Source of the DNA: a bacterium
GTDB lineage: Bacteria > Bdellovibrionota_B > Oligoflexia > Silvanigrellales > Silvanigrellaceae
Direction: 5' to 3'
NCBI GenBank assembly: GCA_009918675.1
Contig: RGDM01000019.1
Span: forward strand, 1-57,900
Length of the DNA: 57,900 bases
Shown: piece by piece, positions 34,329-43,013 of the stretch
Position numbering within the stretch: position 1 is the stretch's first letter
Layout: every line of letters begins with the position of its first letter
Notes under the pieces: model-generated
What the model saw: only the letters and a program-made list of their open reading frames with translations
The model's database searches: none
Told to the model about the DNA's origin: nothing
Translations under genes and position numbers: made by a program

Positions 34329-34943
34329 TCAGCGCAGTGTCGCAGCTTTGGCGGATGAAGCAGCTTCTGCCCAGTTGCAAACTTCTTGTGTTGTAAAGGG
34401 GGCTGCTTCAACTTCAACAGCTTTTGATGACGTTTCAATTAATACTGCACTGATGCTCCATGCCCTTTGGTCAATGGCAAGAATGGTAGGCTCGGGCATG
34501 CGCAAAGACTTGAGAGATTTCTCGAGCACCGGAATTCCGCTCGCCTGCAGTTCATCCAAAAGTCGCCCTAAGCGTCCTGCTGTCCCCGATTTCAAACTTC
34601 CCCTTGAGTCCACACGCAATCTTGTCAGAACTGCACGACGGCTTGCATTGTACAAGGCAAAGCCAATTTCACGATCTTGGAAATCGTCACTTAGAATGCA
34701 GACACGATGTTGTGCAGAATAAATTTGCGCGTTGAGCGCATCTCGAAAACTGGAAAAGGACGGATACTGAGAGCCTTCGGGGTTGAATCGAATTTGCGCC
34801 GCAAACACTTGCGTCTCTGCGGCACGAGGTTCAGCCTTCGCTTTTCCGCAAAGCAACGGCGTAGAAGCCATCCAAATCGTCAGAATTGCCCGGCAAAATA
34901 AGGAGTTCGTTTTCGCGCGTGACGTATCGGCGGTAGTAGTCAT
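34329..34943 (-). CDS. Degenerate phospholipase-D-like exported protein
   Basis: 204 residues. The likely start is ATG 34943, 113 nt inside the rsmB end: this gives a proper signal peptide (AILTIWMASTPLLCGKAKA), which the internal ATG 34871 would shorten. The mature part follows a PLD half-domain: ALNAQIYSAQHRVCILSDDF, IGFALYNASRRAVLTRLRVD, LLDELQASGIPVLEK, then EPTILAIDQRAWSIS. The catalytic H-x-K-x4-D is missing: the position corresponding to His-x-Lys reads PTIL. It is therefore a non-catalytic relative, perhaps a binding protein. One half-domain only. Confidence 0.65.
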   Translation of the reverse strand: MTTTADTSRAKTNSLFCRAILTIWMASTPLLCGKAKAEPRAAETQVFAAQIRFNPEGSQYPSFSSFRDALNAQIYSAQHRVCILSDDFQDREIGFALYNASRRAVLTRLRVDSRGSLKSGTAGRLGRLLDELQASGIPVLEKSLKSLRMPEPTILAIDQRAWSISAVLIETSSKAVEVEAAPFTTQEVCNWAEAASSAKAATLR

Positions 34944-36204
34944 GAATCCGCTGCTCCAGCGAAACGACCTGGAAATTCGGATGTCTCTTCAGAAATTCAT
35001 CCTTCTGCAGGGTTGTTTCCTCGAGCTCCGCACTACAGACAATGTAAATGAGCTCACCTCCAGGCCGCACTGCAGTAGAGAGACCGTCAAGCAATCGACG
35101 TTGCTCCAACGCGCAGTGATCGATGTCTGCAGGAGTTCGATGCCACTTAATTTCTGGATGCCTGCGGGTTACGCCAAGTGCGCTGCAAGGAGCATCCAAC
35201 ACAACGGTATCAAAGCTTCTACCTTCGATTTGAGTGAGGACATCTCCCTGCAAAATTTCGGCCGGCGCTAATCCAACCCGAGTCAGATTTTCTTGCAGAA
35301 TGCCCATTCGTTTGCGGCTACTTTCCGCCAAAACAAGATTTTCAGCAGCAACACCCTGGTCCCACAGCGCAATCGACTTCCCACCCGGAGCAGAGCATGC
35401 ATCCAACACTTTTCCAGACACTTGTGGCGTTGCCAGCTGCACCGCAAGCTGAGCCGCGGCATCTTGAACAAGATAATGCCCGCGAGCAAACGCTTCGCAT
35501 CTCGAGACGTCGGGCAAGCGTTCAACCTTAAGTGCGGTTTTCAGCGGCAACCACTCACTTGCGACGCCCTGCGTGCGCAAGAGGTAAGTTGCGAGATCTT
35601 CATTTTCCGGAAGTGGCTTATTCAACAAGCGCCGCAGGACGATTGGGGGAGCTTTGTTGTTGCCCGACAAAAGATGCTCGAGACGCTCGAGCGGCACGTG
35701 TCGCAACCAACGTTCCACCATCCATTGTGGATGCGCGTATTGAACGCTTAAATATTCTACCGTTTGATTCTCACGATCTGGCTTCGGATAATATTCCGCC
35801 TTGCGCGCAACTCTACGAAGAATTGCATTCACAAACGACGAAGCGTTTCCTGCACCAACTTTTTTCACCGCCTCAACAGTTTCAGAAACCGCCGCACGAT
35901 CTGGAACTCTGTCCATGTAGAAAATCTGATACGCCCCCACCCGCAAGGCACAAGCAACCCGGGGATCAAGGCTCGTGAATGGGCGGTCGACCATGTGAGA
36001 CATGATCCAGTCCATTTTGGATAGCCAGCGCAGAGAGCCATAGACAATCTCAAAAATGAATGCCCTGTCGAGCGGGCGAAGTTCACCCGCGTGATGATTG
36101 AAGAGCCGCTCGAGGACAACATCCGCATGTTGGCGCCGACTGAGTACATGATTCAGTGCATCGATTGCTATTGCGCGGGACAGGGTGCCGATGCGAGTCG
36201 ACAT
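34831..36204 (-). CDS. rsmB: 16S rRNA (cytosine-967-C5) methyltransferase RsmB
   Basis: 457 residues from ATG 36204 (GGAGG 8 nt upstream). An N-terminal NusB-like RNA-binding domain (~1-140) is followed by a PUA-like/linker region and the SAM-dependent catalytic domain: DACSAPGGKSIAL (motif I), VVLDAPCSALGVTRRHPEIKW (catalytic Cys in PCS), IYIVCSAELEET (second Cys, usually YxTCS). Makes m5C967 in the 30S subunit. Its 3' end overlaps the PLD-like gene by 113 nt. Downstream of lapB in the same direction, so co-transcription is likely. Confidence 0.93.
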   Translation of the reverse strand: MSTRIGTLSRAIAIDALNHVLSRRQHADVVLERLFNHHAGELRPLDRAFIFEIVYGSLRWLSKMDWIMSHMVDRPFTSLDPRVACALRVGAYQIFYMDRVPDRAAVSETVEAVKKVGAGNASSFVNAILRRVARKAEYYPKPDRENQTVEYLSVQYAHPQWMVERWLRHVPLERLEHLLSGNNKAPPIVLRRLLNKPLPENEDLATYLLRTQGVASEWLPLKTALKVERLPDVSRCEAFARGHYLVQDAAAQLAVQLATPQVSGKVLDACSAPGGKSIALWDQGVAAENLVLAESSRKRMGILQENLTRVGLAPAEILQGDVLTQIEGRSFDTVVLDAPCSALGVTRRHPEIKWHRTPADIDHCALEQRRLLDGLSTAVRPGGELIYIVCSAELEETTLQKDEFLKRHPNFQVVSLEQRIHDYYRRYVTRENELLILPGNSDDLDGFYAVALRKSEG

Positions 36205-36274
36205 TTGCAATGCCTCCAGAGCTCTCGTCGCGGGTCGTACGCCAAAGCTTGCGAAGATTCAAATAAAATTGACT

Positions 36275-37609
36275 TCAAAGCTCTGGTTGGCCGGACGTCC
36301 ACTTTAACCGTGACGCAGCCGCACTCGCCCCCGGCAACAAGGTCTCCCAGCGCCCACAGGCTCGACAGCGCCAGAAAAACTCTCGATGAATTTCGGAACA
36401 TACGGAACAGACCTGGAAATCGGTGATAAGCGGTTCGACTTCAGAAAATGCAAGCAACTCGCGAAGTACGTTTTCCCATCCCATGCTTTCGCATGCCGGC
36501 TGTGAGCTCTTGGATTCAAACCCTCTCGAGCTGCTTTTATTTCGGATCAGCGCAATTGCCTGATGCAAATATTCAAAATCGGTGCCCGTCCCTGCCGAAC
36601 CCTGAGCAGGATGGCCCCGCCCAAGCAAACTCAGAATTTCGCTGCGCATCTTGAGCATCGTTGTTTCCACTTCCGAGTCGCGCGCATCAAGAAAATCCAC
36701 CCAAGCCGACAAAGAAGGCTTAATTGCGCTTGCAGACAAGGCGGGCTGAGCTCTCACCAAACGCTGCCATTCTCCTACGTCGACAAAAAAACCCATGACA
36801 GACTGGTCGAGCGGACGGTTTGCATCGGGCTGCCGCAGCACGCTTGTAACTTCAACAAGAGCCAGCTTTGGTTCGACCGCAGACGGACTCCAACGTACCG
36901 CGAGTTTTGCCATCTCAACAGCCTGCTGAAGTTTGCTTTGCTCAATTGGTCCTTGTGCAGACCGCACTATACGACATGCGCACGCCGCCAACACGTGAGA
37001 GACTTCGCGGGCAAGTTCACCGGACCTTGGTCCGGAATATAATTCAAGACAGGTTTTCATTTTATTTTCAGAGCCAGGTTCAGAAGTGAGGCCCAACAAC
37101 AAACGAAAAATGTCTGTATGAGCAGGTTTGCGGTGTAAGAGCTCAAGTCCAGTTTCAATAGCCTTCGACCTCAGTCCACTCAGCGCATAAACCTGCGCCA
37201 GCTCAAACATGGCTTTGTTGGTTTGAACGCGACTCACTTTTTCTGAGCCAAGAATCTGCAAATAAAGCGCAGCCGCCTCGCGCAAGAGATTTTCTTGAAC
37301 GGCATACCTTGCCTGAACGAATGCAGCAGAAATATCAACCTCAGACGGCAGCTCTTCGGAGTCATCCATCTGTGCATTGACTGACAACATTTTCAGACGG
37401 GCGGGATCTTTAGGAGCAGCAAATCGAGAGTCATCTGGCCAATATTTTTCAAGCCGACGAAAACGTCGGCGAAAAGAGCGCCAAACAGAAGGAAACAAAA
37501 CACCCAGAACGATCCCAAGAAAAATTCCCGTGAGCAAAAAAAACACAGCTTCATATGTATCCCACAACGGCAGGCCATCGGCGATTGCGTCGGAGACAGG
37601 TCTTGGCAC
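36275..37609 (-). CDS. lapB: LapB (YciM)-type LPS assembly regulator
   Basis: About 444 residues from GTG 37609, chosen because GGAGG lies 8 nt upstream; the frame extends further but without a ribosome site. One N-terminal transmembrane helix (AVFFLLTGIFLGIVLGVLF), then TPR-like helices (AALYLQILGSEKV, AMFELAQVYALSGLRSKAIETG, and others) and a C-terminal rubredoxin-like metal knuckle CSVCSEIHREFFWRCRACGRW. In E. coli LapB links LpxC degradation by FtsH to LPS supply. The internal repeats are divergent. Divergent from kdsB and upstream of rsmB: an envelope/LPS neighbourhood. Confidence 0.85.
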   Translation of the reverse strand: MPRPVSDAIADGLPLWDTYEAVFFLLTGIFLGIVLGVLFPSVWRSFRRRFRRLEKYWPDDSRFAAPKDPARLKMLSVNAQMDDSEELPSEVDISAAFVQARYAVQENLLREAAALYLQILGSEKVSRVQTNKAMFELAQVYALSGLRSKAIETGLELLHRKPAHTDIFRLLLGLTSEPGSENKMKTCLELYSGPRSGELAREVSHVLAACACRIVRSAQGPIEQSKLQQAVEMAKLAVRWSPSAVEPKLALVEVTSVLRQPDANRPLDQSVMGFFVDVGEWQRLVRAQPALSASAIKPSLSAWVDFLDARDSEVETTMLKMRSEILSLLGRGHPAQGSAGTGTDFEYLHQAIALIRNKSSSRGFESKSSQPACESMGWENVLRELLAFSEVEPLITDFQVCSVCSEIHREFFWRCRACGRWETLLPGASAAASRLKWTSGQPEL

Positions 37610-37705
37610 GGCGCAATATCCTCCAAATAATCTGGGATGGCATGAGGGTTGGGCCTCTACAATACAACTGGTAGACTCTTCCGACAACGACCAAGGACTT
37701 TGAAA

Positions 37706-38593
37706 ATGAACAAAACACCATCACCACACACTCCAAGCGGCTCAGCACCGGTCAAAGTAGTCATAGCCATTCCTGCTCGCTTGGGCTCGACTCGACTCCC
37801 GCGCAAGCCTTTGGCTTTACTTTCGGGGCGGCCAATGGTTGTTCGTGTCGCCGAGCGCGTTGAGGCATGCGCACAAAAGCTCTGCGAACAACTTCAGATT
37901 GCTCGCAGAGAAATTGTCACCTTGGTTGCAACAGACAGCAGCGAGGTTGTTGACGCACTGCAGTCGACGAACATTCAAACGGTATTGACCCCTTCTCATC
38001 TCCCCTCAGGCACAGACCGCATCTATGCTGCAGTTCACAGCTTAATCAGTGCAGGGGTGACTTTGTTACCTTCCACCCTCATCATCAATCTCCAGGGCGA
38101 CGAACCTTTTTTCTCTGAAGACGACGTTATCCACCTTGTCTCTGCTATGCTTGCGGCGTCAAATACGCCGATGGGAACCCTTGCCTTTCCTCAGTCTTCG
38201 CCAACACTTTTTGTCCGAACATCGGTGGTCAAGGTTGTTTGTAATACACAGGGAAATGCGCTGTATTTTTCCCGCGCACCAATTGCCTGGCCACGCGAGA
38301 AACTGGGCGCAAGCGAGGCGGTCACTGGACTCGCCGAAAAGCTCCAAGAGCAATCCGAGATTCCCTTTCTTCAGCATGTCGGAATTTATGCCTACCGATT
38401 CGATGCACTTCAGAACTTCACAAACATGCCACCAAGTTCGCTAGAACTTGCCGAGGGATTGGAACAACTGCGAGCCCTTGAGGCGGGCTGGAAAGTTCGT
38501 GTTATTCATGCGAGCGAGCCCCCCTTCGGCATTGATACTGCCGAAGATCTGCAAAGGGCTGAACAACATCTCAGCAAAACGGGGGTTAGTTGA
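37706..38593 (+). CDS. kdsB: 3-deoxy-manno-octulosonate cytidylyltransferase
   Basis: Activates Kdo with CTP to CMP-Kdo for LPS inner-core synthesis. About 295 residues from ATG 37706. Nucleotidyltransferase motifs: AIPARLGSTRLPRKPLALL (CTP-binding GSTRLPxK), LVATDSSEVVDAL, TPSHLPSGTDRI, and INLQGDEPFF (metal-binding Asp). C-terminal LEQLRALEAGWKVRVIHASEPPFGIDTAEDL is typical. Its stop is followed at once by the ATG of the large outer-membrane protease gene, so both share a transcript. The divergent lapB also serves LPS. Confidence 0.94.
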   Translation: MNKTPSPHTPSGSAPVKVVIAIPARLGSTRLPRKPLALLSGRPMVVRVAERVEACAQKLCEQLQIARREIVTLVATDSSEVVDALQSTNIQTVLTPSHLPSGTDRIYAAVHSLISAGVTLLPSTLIINLQGDEPFFSEDDVIHLVSAMLAASNTPMGTLAFPQSSPTLFVRTSVVKVVCNTQGNALYFSRAPIAWPREKLGASEAVTGLAEKLQEQSEIPFLQHVGIYAYRFDALQNFTNMPPSSLELAEGLEQLRALEAGWKVRVIHASEPPFGIDTAEDLQRAEQHLSKTGVS

Positions 38594-41500
38594 ATGAGCC
38601 GAAAGATTAAAACTCTTCGCTTTAAAAAAGTGCTTGCCGGGCTTGCATTTTCTGTTGGTTTTTTTGGAACGCAGCAAGGTGCGCACGCGGTACCCTTGTC
38701 TTTCCTGAAACAGCCCTCAGGAACTCAGGCAGATGTAACATGGGGACGTCTCGAAAACAGTCGATTTGTTGTCTATTACGACTCAACACAAAAAACTTTG
38801 GCTCAGCATGCATTGTCGGCTGTCGAAGATGCTTATCCCGATTATAGCCTTCTCCTTGGGACACGCCTGCAAAACCAACCCAACCCACCTGAGTTGGATC
38901 CGCAAAATGTCATCGCGTCACGCTTTGAGAAAATCCCTGTTATTGTTAGCGCACGCAGCGATGGTGCATCGTTTGCGAATTTTATTCCGCAAACCTTAGA
39001 AATACAGTCGACATATCGCCCGCCTCGTGCGCTTTTCCAGCACGAATTAGCACACCGTATGATGTACGAACATCTCGACCTCAGCGTCGGACCAGCAGGA
39101 CGCACATTCATGATGGCCATGCTTCCCACATGGTGGACCGAGGGGCTGCCCGAATACCTCACAGAATCTTTGGGGCGGCTCGAAACCAATGGCTATCTCA
39201 GAGCCATGGTGCTCAATAATACTTTTCTCAGTTGGGACCGACTCCATGCGCTGTACAAGGCCTCGGGCGAAACGAGCATTTTGGGTTATGCAACGGCTGG
39301 TAAGTTTTTTAAGTATTTTCTCGAACGCACCCCCGAGAAGAATCTACGAACTCTTCACCAACAGTTGAAATACAGCCAGTTGATTCCACCCTTTTTTAGC
39401 GGTGCTTATTTATTGCTACACAAACTCACTGGACAATGGCCCGGTGAGCTTTATGAATCGTTCAAAAAAGACATCACGGCTGAAGTGAGAGCGGATCTGG
39501 AAGGCATGCCCTTGCTGAGAAATATCCTTGGTGCGCAGAAAGTTTTTGATCAATTCGCGGCAGACTCTTACCTTCTGCACGGAAAAACACTTGTAACACC
39601 AGATTTCGCAACGGAAAGTCGAGCAGGAGGCCTGAAGGTCTTCAAATTCAAAACTGCTGATCAAAAGGAATTTGAATCGGGCGCGCTGCGTCCGCTGAAG
39701 GTCAAGGCTCAAGACAGAATTTATTCGCACCACAAAGAATGGAGCGACGGCGGATTCTGGACAACCTCTCGGGTGAAAGCTGAGAATCGCACTGTTGGGC
39801 ACGCGGTGTCCTATTATCTCTTTAAAGGCGATCTGAATAAGATTTCAGATGATAAGATTATTTCTCGCTTTGATTTTCCAATGACATCTGAAAACGCTCC
39901 TGCACTGGTGCGTGATATTGCCGCCATTGCTCCGGAAGCCGCTGCGGTGGTGACAAACAAAGACACCGAGTCAAAGCTTTACATTCTGAATGCGACTCTC
40001 AAGCAGCATGTTCAGCTGGCGCAGTGGTCTGCACCAACATTTGTTCGCCTGGTTCGCCCGCATGACGCACACGCAGAGAGCGAATCATCTTTGTGCGCTT
40101 TTATTATTGTCGATCAAGACTCGGAAAAAACATCGCTGCAGCGCGCGTGTCATGGAGAATCACCAAAAGAAGTGATTCCGGCTGGAACGTTCGTTATCCG
40201 CAGCGCGCTCATGCTCGCACCCGATGATTTTGTTTTGTTGGTGGGCTGGAACGATGCACAGGCATTGGTGCGTTGGACAAAAGGAAACAGCGAAATCATT
40301 TCAGGCATGGCTGACTGGGTCGACAGCATCGAACCGGCCGATACCCCAGAAACTCTGATGCTGCGAGTTTTCACTGGTCAAAGCAATGAACTTTGGAAGG
40401 TTTCACTCAAAGATCTGCACACCTCTCACCTGGCGTGGATTGCCAATCGGCCTGAAACATCAAAGTGGTGGAATCTACCGGGTTACGTGCCCTACGTTCC
40501 CCCGTTTGCTCGCTATGCAAATGAGCTCCGGAAGTCATTGGGCCGACCGAAGATAGCCGTAGCAGAAAACACGACGATTCCCAAAAATGTGGCGCTCAAC
40601 GGCGAAACTGATGTGAAGTCTGATGCAAGCAAAGCGAGTGGACAAAGTGACAGCGAAACTGTCTCGGAAATTCCTGCGCCTTACCGCTTCAAGCACTGGA
40701 TGACCTATCCTAATTTCACCCCACCTTTTCTCTCGGGTGTCTGGAATGTTGGCCTCTTCTCTCGCCCCTTTGTGGATGAAATGGAGCGCTTCTACGTTCA
40801 ACTTTTTGGTTCCTATATGTTCGACTCCTCGATTCTTCCGAGCGACAGATGGGGACTTGAAGCCAATCTTTACGGCAATCGACTTTTTGATGGCTGGAAG
40901 GCAAACTTATTTATGCGCCCGCGCTTCAATGGATTGGCCTACACATACCCATGCCGGAGCGAAAAACAAATTCTCACTTGTGCAGAGAACCGCCGCTCTG
41001 TGAATTCGCGCTATGTATCAACTCTGCTGTTGCGCGAGACAGGGGCCGATGCACGAATAGAACATGAATTCTTGGATGGAAATGTCAGCACCGATGTGCA
41101 TGCGAAAGTCTTGAAAATAGATCCTTCCTCAAGCAATGACACGTTTTTGGATCCCTTTTGGGGAGCACAACAAACAGTCTTGGCATCGGTAGGCAGCTCT
41201 TTGCAAAGGCCCCTTTGGAGCCGAGTCTTTTTTGATGCTCCGCTCACTTCGCTCAGCAAAAGAGACATCTCTGCTGGCGGACGCATCAGCGTCGGAGTTG
41301 ATACAACTCACAGTCTTACTCCCGCGAAAGCCGGCGATGGCTCGCTGGTGAGCAACGTGAGTTATCAAAATTACTCCGTCGAACTGATGAATCAGGTCAG
41401 CTATCGCGGGCAATCTTTAAGCCTCCGCAACACCTACTCTTCAACGGGTGGCGGCTCGCCGCTGAACTACCAGGAGTTCTTTCAGCCGTTCAAAACCTAC

Positions 41501-41878
41501 GTGATTGGTACAAACGACGGACTGCAAAACATCAGTACATCTCTGCTAGGTAATGGCCTACTATCTTACAATCTTGTTGGCCGCGCTCAGTACCGCAACA
41601 GCCTAAGCTACTCTTTTCCAATCGTGAACTCGTTTGATACCCGCCTTGGCTTGGCATATCTCGAAGGACTTGATGGAGAATTGGTTTTGAGCCGCGGAGG
41701 AGTTTCCGACAAGTATCTGCTCAGCGAAACCGAAAGCATCTCGACCTTAACCGCTTCGATGCGACTCAATATTGATGTTAAAGGATATGGATTCTATCCT
41801 GCGATACTTTATGGAAAGGCTCTCGATAAGCCACTTTGGCAGCTCTTTATGCAGCTGCGCTTCGACCAATTTTGGTGA
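38594..41878 (+). CDS. Large predicted metalloprotease with C-terminal outer-membrane barrel
   Basis: 1,094 residues. Signal peptide ~1-32 (VLAGLAFSVGFFGTQQGAHA). A gluzincin-like metallopeptidase domain carries H150-E-x2-H154 (RALFQHELAHRMMYE) and the third-ligand Glu183 in PTWWTEGLPEYLTE, the peptidase-MA arrangement. Residues ~330-680 have alternating strands that look like a propeller or sheet-rich region. From ~700 to the end are amphipathic beta-strands typical of an outer-membrane barrel, ending in Phe-Trp. The expected topology is a protease held at the outer membrane, facing periplasm or surface. ATG abuts the kdsB stop. The barrel is inferred from strand pattern. Confidence 0.75.
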   Translation: MSRKIKTLRFKKVLAGLAFSVGFFGTQQGAHAVPLSFLKQPSGTQADVTWGRLENSRFVVYYDSTQKTLAQHALSAVEDAYPDYSLLLGTRLQNQPNPPELDPQNVIASRFEKIPVIVSARSDGASFANFIPQTLEIQSTYRPPRALFQHELAHRMMYEHLDLSVGPAGRTFMMAMLPTWWTEGLPEYLTESLGRLETNGYLRAMVLNNTFLSWDRLHALYKASGETSILGYATAGKFFKYFLERTPEKNLRTLHQQLKYSQLIPPFFSGAYLLLHKLTGQWPGELYESFKKDITAEVRADLEGMPLLRNILGAQKVFDQFAADSYLLHGKTLVTPDFATESRAGGLKVFKFKTADQKEFESGALRPLKVKAQDRIYSHHKEWSDGGFWTTSRVKAENRTVGHAVSYYLFKGDLNKISDDKIISRFDFPMTSENAPALVRDIAAIAPEAAAVVTNKDTESKLYILNATLKQHVQLAQWSAPTFVRLVRPHDAHAESESSLCAFIIVDQDSEKTSLQRACHGESPKEVIPAGTFVIRSALMLAPDDFVLLVGWNDAQALVRWTKGNSEIISGMADWVDSIEPADTPETLMLRVFTGQSNELWKVSLKDLHTSHLAWIANRPETSKWWNLPGYVPYVPPFARYANELRKSLGRPKIAVAENTTIPKNVALNGETDVKSDASKASGQSDSETVSEIPAPYRFKHWMTYPNFTPPFLSGVWNVGLFSRPFVDEMERFYVQLFGSYMFDSSILPSDRWGLEANLYGNRLFDGWKANLFMRPRFNGLAYTYPCRSEKQILTCAENRRSVNSRYVSTLLLRETGADARIEHEFLDGNVSTDVHAKVLKIDPSSSNDTFLDPFWGAQQTVLASVGSSLQRPLWSRVFFDAPLTSLSKRDISAGGRISVGVDTTHSLTPAKAGDGSLVSNVSYQNYSVELMNQVSYRGQSLSLRNTYSSTGGGSPLNYQEFFQPFKTYVIGTNDGLQNISTSLLGNGLLSYNLVGRAQYRNSLSYSFPIVNSFDTRLGLAYLEGLDGELVLSRGGVSDKYLLSETESISTLTASMRLNIDVKGYGFYPAILYGKALDKPLWQLFMQLRFDQFW

Positions 41879-41905
41879 AGGTTGCTACCAAGCAGCGCTC
41901 TTTCT

Positions 41906-42934
41906 TCACTCAATATGATCAATGCGCGCGTTGATTGCGGCAAGCAAAATCTTTAGATAAACAACGTGATTTTTATTCTCCTTGGGAGCAATTTTGAGGA
42001 GAATTTCAACGTTTGTTTTGCTTGTCTTCAGCTGCAACCACTGCGCCAGATGTTCAGCGACAGCCATGCGCTTTTTTTCATCTAAGGTTGCATACGAACC
42101 TGCTGTCGCCAGCTTAAGAACCGGAACGTTGTATGACTCATAACCCGAGGCCGCAGCTTCGCTGATTCCTGCCTCAAGCATTTCAATCCAGGCAATATTA
42201 AATTCACTCAGGCTTGCGGCTGAAACCCGACTCTGAAGGTTAACCATGAAGTCGGTGAACATCTGCAGCTTTGCCCGCGCCGACATCACAATCCGCGGAG
42301 CGGTGCGGCTATCGTCGCCCCTTTTCTGCAGCAACCCTTGTTGCGCCATCACATCTATGAATTTAGAAAAATAATCTCGCGACCAACCCGTGAGCGACAT
42401 CCACCATTCCAGCGTGGTTTGGTAGTCGAGAAAAAGAGTGGTTCCATCTTTTTGTCCAAGCTGAAGGGCCAGAATTTGCAAAAGCCGCAGGGAGCGCACC
42501 AAGGGTAAAAACGGGTAGTCGCTTTGCACACTGCTGCTGGTCGCCTGCTGGGCTTTTTCAACAAGCGCCAGTTTATCGTTTGTCGTTCGCAGACGTCCGC
42601 TCAAACTCTGCATCATGGTCACCAACCATTTCGGAATTTGGGTCAGCAACTTGTCAAAATCTGCCCGCGAGATTTCAGTAACTTCAGTTTGCGCCAAAGC
42701 TTTGACGTGTGCGCTGCGGGGTTTTTGATCAAAGAAAGCCATTTCCCCAACAATCGCGCCATCTCCCAGCAGTGCCAGCTGCACCTCTTCGTTCCCTTTG
42801 AGGAAGTAAACTTTCAGAGAGCCCTTGCGGACGATATACATCGACTCCGCCTTCTCTCCTGTGCGAAACAGGACCTCGCCCTCTTTAATGATACGCACTG
42901 TACCTGCCACGTCTCGCAACCCCCTATTCCTCAT
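41906..42934 (-). CDS. Cyclic-nucleotide-binding regulator (Crp/Fnr-like)
   Basis: About 342 residues from ATG 42934 (GGAGGGA upstream). A cNMP-binding beta-roll (~10-125) includes a phosphate-binding cassette with GEMAFFDQKPRSAHVKA: the Glu and Arg that hold cAMP in CRP are present. A dimerisation helix follows, then a weak winged-helix segment (WMSLTGWSRDYFSKFIDVMAQQGLLQKRG) where CRP has its HTH, and an extra ~150-residue helical C-terminus absent from CRP. It may bind DNA or act through the extension. Divergent from a REC-TPR gene. The cyclase at 30114 could supply its ligand. Confidence 0.8.
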   Translation of the reverse strand: MRNRGLRDVAGTVRIIKEGEVLFRTGEKAESMYIVRKGSLKVYFLKGNEEVQLALLGDGAIVGEMAFFDQKPRSAHVKALAQTEVTEISRADFDKLLTQIPKWLVTMMQSLSGRLRTTNDKLALVEKAQQATSSSVQSDYPFLPLVRSLRLLQILALQLGQKDGTTLFLDYQTTLEWWMSLTGWSRDYFSKFIDVMAQQGLLQKRGDDSRTAPRIVMSARAKLQMFTDFMVNLQSRVSAASLSEFNIAWIEMLEAGISEAAASGYESYNVPVLKLATAGSYATLDEKKRMAVAEHLAQWLQLKTSKTNVEILLKIAPKENKNHVVYLKILLAAINARIDHIE

Positions 42935-43013
42935 TTTTGCACAAATCCCTCCGATAACCCTTGGAAGGGTGCGAACCCCCTGAAAAGACTTTGACACCAG
43001 CGGGAGAGGAGCG

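Noticed and set aside
37610..37687. Upstream extension of lapB to a TTG
   Set aside because: No ribosome site there, while GTG 37609 has GGAGG at the right distance.
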